Shown: piece after piece, positions 8,182 through 9,320 of the stretch | Position numbering within the stretch: the stretch's first letter is position 1 | Layout: every line of letters starts with the position of its first letter | The notes under the pieces: model-generated | Seen by the model: only the letters and a program-made list of their open reading frames with translations | What the model was told of the DNA's origin: nothing | The model's database searches: none | Assembly (NCBI GenBank): GCA_019662005.1 | Contig: JAIFWG010000020.1 | Coordinates: 1 to 9,320, forward strand | Length of the DNA: 9,320 nt | Source of the DNA: Candidatus Parcubacteria bacterium | GTDB lineage: Bacteria; Patescibacteriota; Minisyncoccia; 2-02-FULL-40-12; GWA2-44-9 | Direction: 5' to 3' | Translations under genes and position numbers: made by a program

Positions 8182-8826
8182 ATGATTACACCTCAAAAGC
8201 AAATTCCCTCTCCGGAAATGCACGATAAGATGTATGCTGGTGAACCAACCAAAAAACATCTTAGTCCGTTCGTCAGCATTGTCTCTTTGGTAATTCTCCT
8301 TGGCGGAGCCGCCTATGGAAGTTTTTGGTATTGGCAGAATATGCAGTTGATGGATGAACCGGTGCCGGCACTCACCCCTCGTATAATAGAAGAACTTACG
8401 TATAAGAATAATGAATACGGTTTTACTATACCGTTAACCAATGAGTGGGAGGGATATTTAGCTATGAAGACTCAGTGGCAGGGAACCAACATAGCTACCG
8501 GGAGAGTTATTGAACGCGGACCTATTATTACTTTGCGACATCCAAAGTGGACTACAGCTGCTCCTCGCGAAGATATGCCCGTGATGATCTTTACTCCCGC
8601 ACAATGGAATCTTGTTAAGACTCAAAAAATCTCCCTAGGTGCAGCACCCATTGCTCCAACGATCCTGGGCCAAAATTCAAAATATATTTTAGCTTTACCT
8701 GCTCGTTATAATTACGATTTTAAAGCTGGCTGGGAAGAAGTTGATCAGTTGGTTCACAAGCTTAAAGCATTTGAACTAGATAAATTAATGGTTTCTCCTT
8801 GCCCTTCAGGTCAACTCTGCGAATGA
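8182..8826 (+). CDS. Single-pass membrane protein with PsbP-like YKNNEYGF extracellular domain
   Basis: The protein has 214 residues. A polar N-terminal tail (1-28, with Lys24-Lys25 before the helix) precedes one transmembrane segment (about 30-51, rich in Val, Leu, Gly and Trp). The rest should face outside, following the positive-inside rule. Residues 74-96 begin with YKNNEYGFTIPL and a Trp-Glu-Gly-Tyr, a pattern I know from small PsbP-like lipoproteins and anchored proteins of Patescibacteria and Gram-positive bacteria; their function is generally unknown. Two cysteines close the chain (CPSGQLC), possibly a disulfide. The ATG at 8182 is chosen because the promoter places transcription there. 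A second in-frame ATG at 8218 has no convincing ribosome binding site. The stop is TGA followed at once by TAA. The gene has its own promoter and is followed by a terminator hairpin, so it is probably monocistronic. Confidence 0.8.
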   Translation: MITPQKQIPSPEMHDKMYAGEPTKKHLSPFVSIVSLVILLGGAAYGSFWYWQNMQLMDEPVPALTPRIIEELTYKNNEYGFTIPLTNEWEGYLAMKTQWQGTNIATGRVIERGPIITLRHPKWTTAAPREDMPVMIFTPAQWNLVKTQKISLGAAPIAPTILGQNSKYILALPARYNYDFKAGWEEVDQLVHKLKAFELDKLMVSPCPSGQLCE

Positions 8827-8860
8827 TAATCGCTCAACATTTATATAATCCACAGTAGAC

Positions 8861-8894
8861 AAAAATCGGCATTTGACAAACGAATGCCGATTTT
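8861..8894 (+). terminator. Hairpin terminator after the membrane protein gene, probably bidirectional
   Basis: Perfect 12-bp arms 8862-8873 and 8883-8894 (AAAATCGGCATT and its complement) enclose a 9-nt loop. The right arm ends in TTTT on the + strand, and the left side reads as TTTTT on the - strand. The hairpin starts 35 nt after the stop codon. The stem has five G-C pairs. It overlaps the 23S promoter, which sits partly in its loop. Confidence 0.65.
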
Positions 8895-8902
8895 GCTATA
8901 AT
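8873..8902 (+). promoter_or_regulatory. Strong rRNA promoter with extended -10
   Basis: TTGACA (8873-8878) and TATAAT (8897-8902) are both perfect consensus, with an 18-bp spacer and a TGC just before the -10 (extended -10). The expected start is about 8909. This is the strongest promoter in the window and the only candidate for driving the 23S gene. Confidence 0.85.
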
Positions 8903-8920
8903 AAGAGCACGAAAATACGT

Positions 8921-8959
8921 ATGAATACCTCTCTAAAACTTAAGCAAAAACGCGGCTAA
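8921..8959 (+). CDS. Possible 12-codon leader peptide MNTSLKLKQKRG
   Basis: An ATG about 12 nt after the predicted start point opens a short frame ending in TAA at 8957-8959. The peptide is basic (Lys at 6, 8 and 10, Arg at 11). No ribosome binding site is visible, but leader-poor starts seem common here. Its last codons are the 5' arm of the hairpin at 8952-8995. ORFs this short arise easily by chance, so it is listed because of its position only. Confidence 0.3.
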   Translation: MNTSLKLKQKRG

Positions 8960-8995
8960 AACCCTGGGCATTTTGATGCTAGTTTAAGGAGCCGC
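8952..8995 (+). promoter_or_regulatory. Leader hairpin, possible antiterminator
   Basis: GCGGCT (8952-8957) pairs with AGCCGC (8990-8995), AAAC (8959-8962) with GTTT (8982-8985), and a small inner stem GCAT/ATGC (8968-8971/8976-8979) caps it. The 3' arm is also the 5' arm of the next hairpin, so the two cannot coexist. Confidence 0.45.
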
Positions 8996-9014
8996 TAAAA
9001 GCGGTGATTTTTTT
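8991..9014 (+). terminator. Terminator-like hairpin within the 23S leader
   Basis: CCGCT (8992-8996) pairs with AGCGG (9000-9004) around an AAA loop, with a possible extra G-U pair (8991/9005). Seven T follow at 9008-9014. The stem is short and the T tract starts three bases after it, so termination may be weak or conditional. Confidence 0.4.
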
Positions 9015-9077
9015 AAAAAAATTGGCTGTCGGCGATAGGTTTCAATGAAACTCTTCGCGGGAAGCTAAAACGATTGA

Positions 9078-9095
9078 ATCTTGAAAAGTGAATAT
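9078..9095 (+). promoter_or_regulatory. boxA-like antitermination site
   Basis: The segment ATCTTGAAAAGTGAATAT resembles the CTTTGAAAACTGAATA stretch of rRNA leaders and spacers in Gram-positive bacteria, where NusB and S10 bind. The match is imperfect. It lies about 140 nt before 23S, a plausible position. Confidence 0.4.
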
Positions 9096-9105
9096 CAACA
9101 AATAA

Positions 9106-9136
9106 GCATTCTATCAACCATAGGGTTGATGGATGC
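9106..9136 (+). other. Leader hairpin of pre-23S RNA
   Basis: ATCAACC (9113-9119) pairs with GGTTGAT (9124-9130) around ATAG. The stem extends through CT/GG (C-G and a U-G wobble) and GCAT/ATGC (9106-9109/9133-9136) with one bulged T. At about 13 bp it is the firmest structure of the distal leader. Confidence 0.6.
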
Positions 9137-9142
9137 GGGTAA

Positions 9143-9181
9143 ATTTATTTATATTTTGTATGAGGCAAAAAATAAATAAAT
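9143..9181 (+). other. AT-rich hairpin of pre-23S RNA
   Basis: TTTATTTAT (9144-9152) pairs with ATAAATAAA (9172-9180), with an A-T pair outside (9143/9181). After an A-A mismatch, TTTTG (9154-9158) pairs with CAAAA (9166-9170). It lies just ahead of the mature rRNA and could be a processing or spacing element. Confidence 0.5.
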
Positions 9182-9218
9182 AATTAGAAATTTAGTTTTA
9201 CAAGAAATCATTCAACAA

Positions 9219-9320
9219 AGTTACTCATTAAAGAAGGGCGTACGGAGGATGCCTTGACACTAAAAGGCGATGAAGGTCGTGGCGTGACTGCGATAAGCTT
9301 CGGGGAGCCGTCTAGCAGGC
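9219..9320 (+). rRNA. rrl: 23S ribosomal RNA, 5' end (continues past the window)
   Basis: The segments GGATGCCTTGACACTAAAAG and GGCGATGAAGGTCGTG, followed by CTGCGATAAGCTTCGG, match the conserved start of bacterial 23S rRNA (compare GGATGCCCTGGCAGTCAGAGG...GATGAAGGACG...CTGCGATAAGC in E. coli). The mature 5' end is estimated near 9219 by comparing distances to the conserved CGG-GGATGCC block and is uncertain by several bases. No 16S 3' end or tRNA gene precedes it; a promoter and leader do. Confidence 0.95.

Noticed and set aside
7891..8259. Reverse-strand 122-residue frame across the end of the large gene
   Set aside because: It spans the strong forward promoter and start of the next gene, and its composition is that of a shadow frame with no recognisable domain.
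8824..8829. TGA read as glycine (alternative code)
   Set aside because: TGA is followed directly by TAA, and no in-frame TGA occurs in the large genes, so nothing indicates recoding.
8844..8849. A second TATAAT in the gap before 23S
   Set aside because: No -35 element lies 16-19 bp upstream. The 8873-8902 promoter is far better.
8909..9014. Known riboswitch class in the 23S leader
   Set aside because: I compared it from memory with the preQ1, fluoride, guanidine, THF and purine consensus motifs and found no match. A covariance-model search could still find one.

Overview
The window looks like a chromosomal segment of a candidate-phyla-radiation bacterium (Patescibacteria, perhaps Parcubacteria). 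I infer this from giant secreted multidomain proteins joined by Pro-Thr linkers, a C-terminal repeat with the pattern LIR..GD.KVYKIEG.TKRWI, a small one-helix membrane protein with a YKNNEYGF-type domain, and a 23S rRNA gene with no 16S gene in front of it. No organism name can be assigned from the sequence alone. TGA is used as a stop and glycines are written with GGN, so the standard bacterial code fits and the TGA=Gly code of Gracilibacteria/Absconditabacteria does not.

Layout, all on the + strand. (1) Positions 3-2324: the 3' part of a large secreted protein that is open at the left edge. It has the tail of a probable right-handed beta-helix, a Pro-Thr linker, an Ig-like domain, another linker, a second Ig/PKD-like domain, two fibronectin type III domains and three copies of a Trp-Ile-rich repeat. 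(2) Positions 2368-8166: a complete 1932-residue exported protein. It has a signal peptide, a probable RIFT-barrel plus alpha/alpha-toroid polysaccharide-lyase-like region, a probable TIM-barrel glycosidase-like domain, FN3, a LamG lectin-like domain, and then nearly the same C-terminal cassette as the first gene. (3) Positions 8182-8826: a small single-pass membrane protein. (4) Positions 8827-9218: a terminator/promoter unit and a structured rRNA leader. (5) From about 9219: the 5' end of 23S rRNA, cut by the right edge.

The two large genes are modular paralogues. Their C-terminal cassettes align domain by domain, while the N-terminal parts are unrelated. Together they look like cell-surface or secreted carbohydrate-binding and carbohydrate-cleaving proteins. 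Genes 2 and 3 each have a promoter with an identical CTTGGCAC -35 region whose predicted start point lies at or within about 2 nt of the ATG, which suggests leaderless mRNAs.

The most unusual region is the 23S leader. A consensus extended -10 promoter has its -35 box in the loop of a hairpin that probably terminates the preceding gene. Just downstream are a 12-codon ORF, a long hairpin that overlaps the ORF's end, and a mutually exclusive terminator-like hairpin with a T7 tract. This is the arrangement expected of a translation-sensing attenuator ahead of 23S rRNA. The idea is a hypothesis drawn only from sequence.
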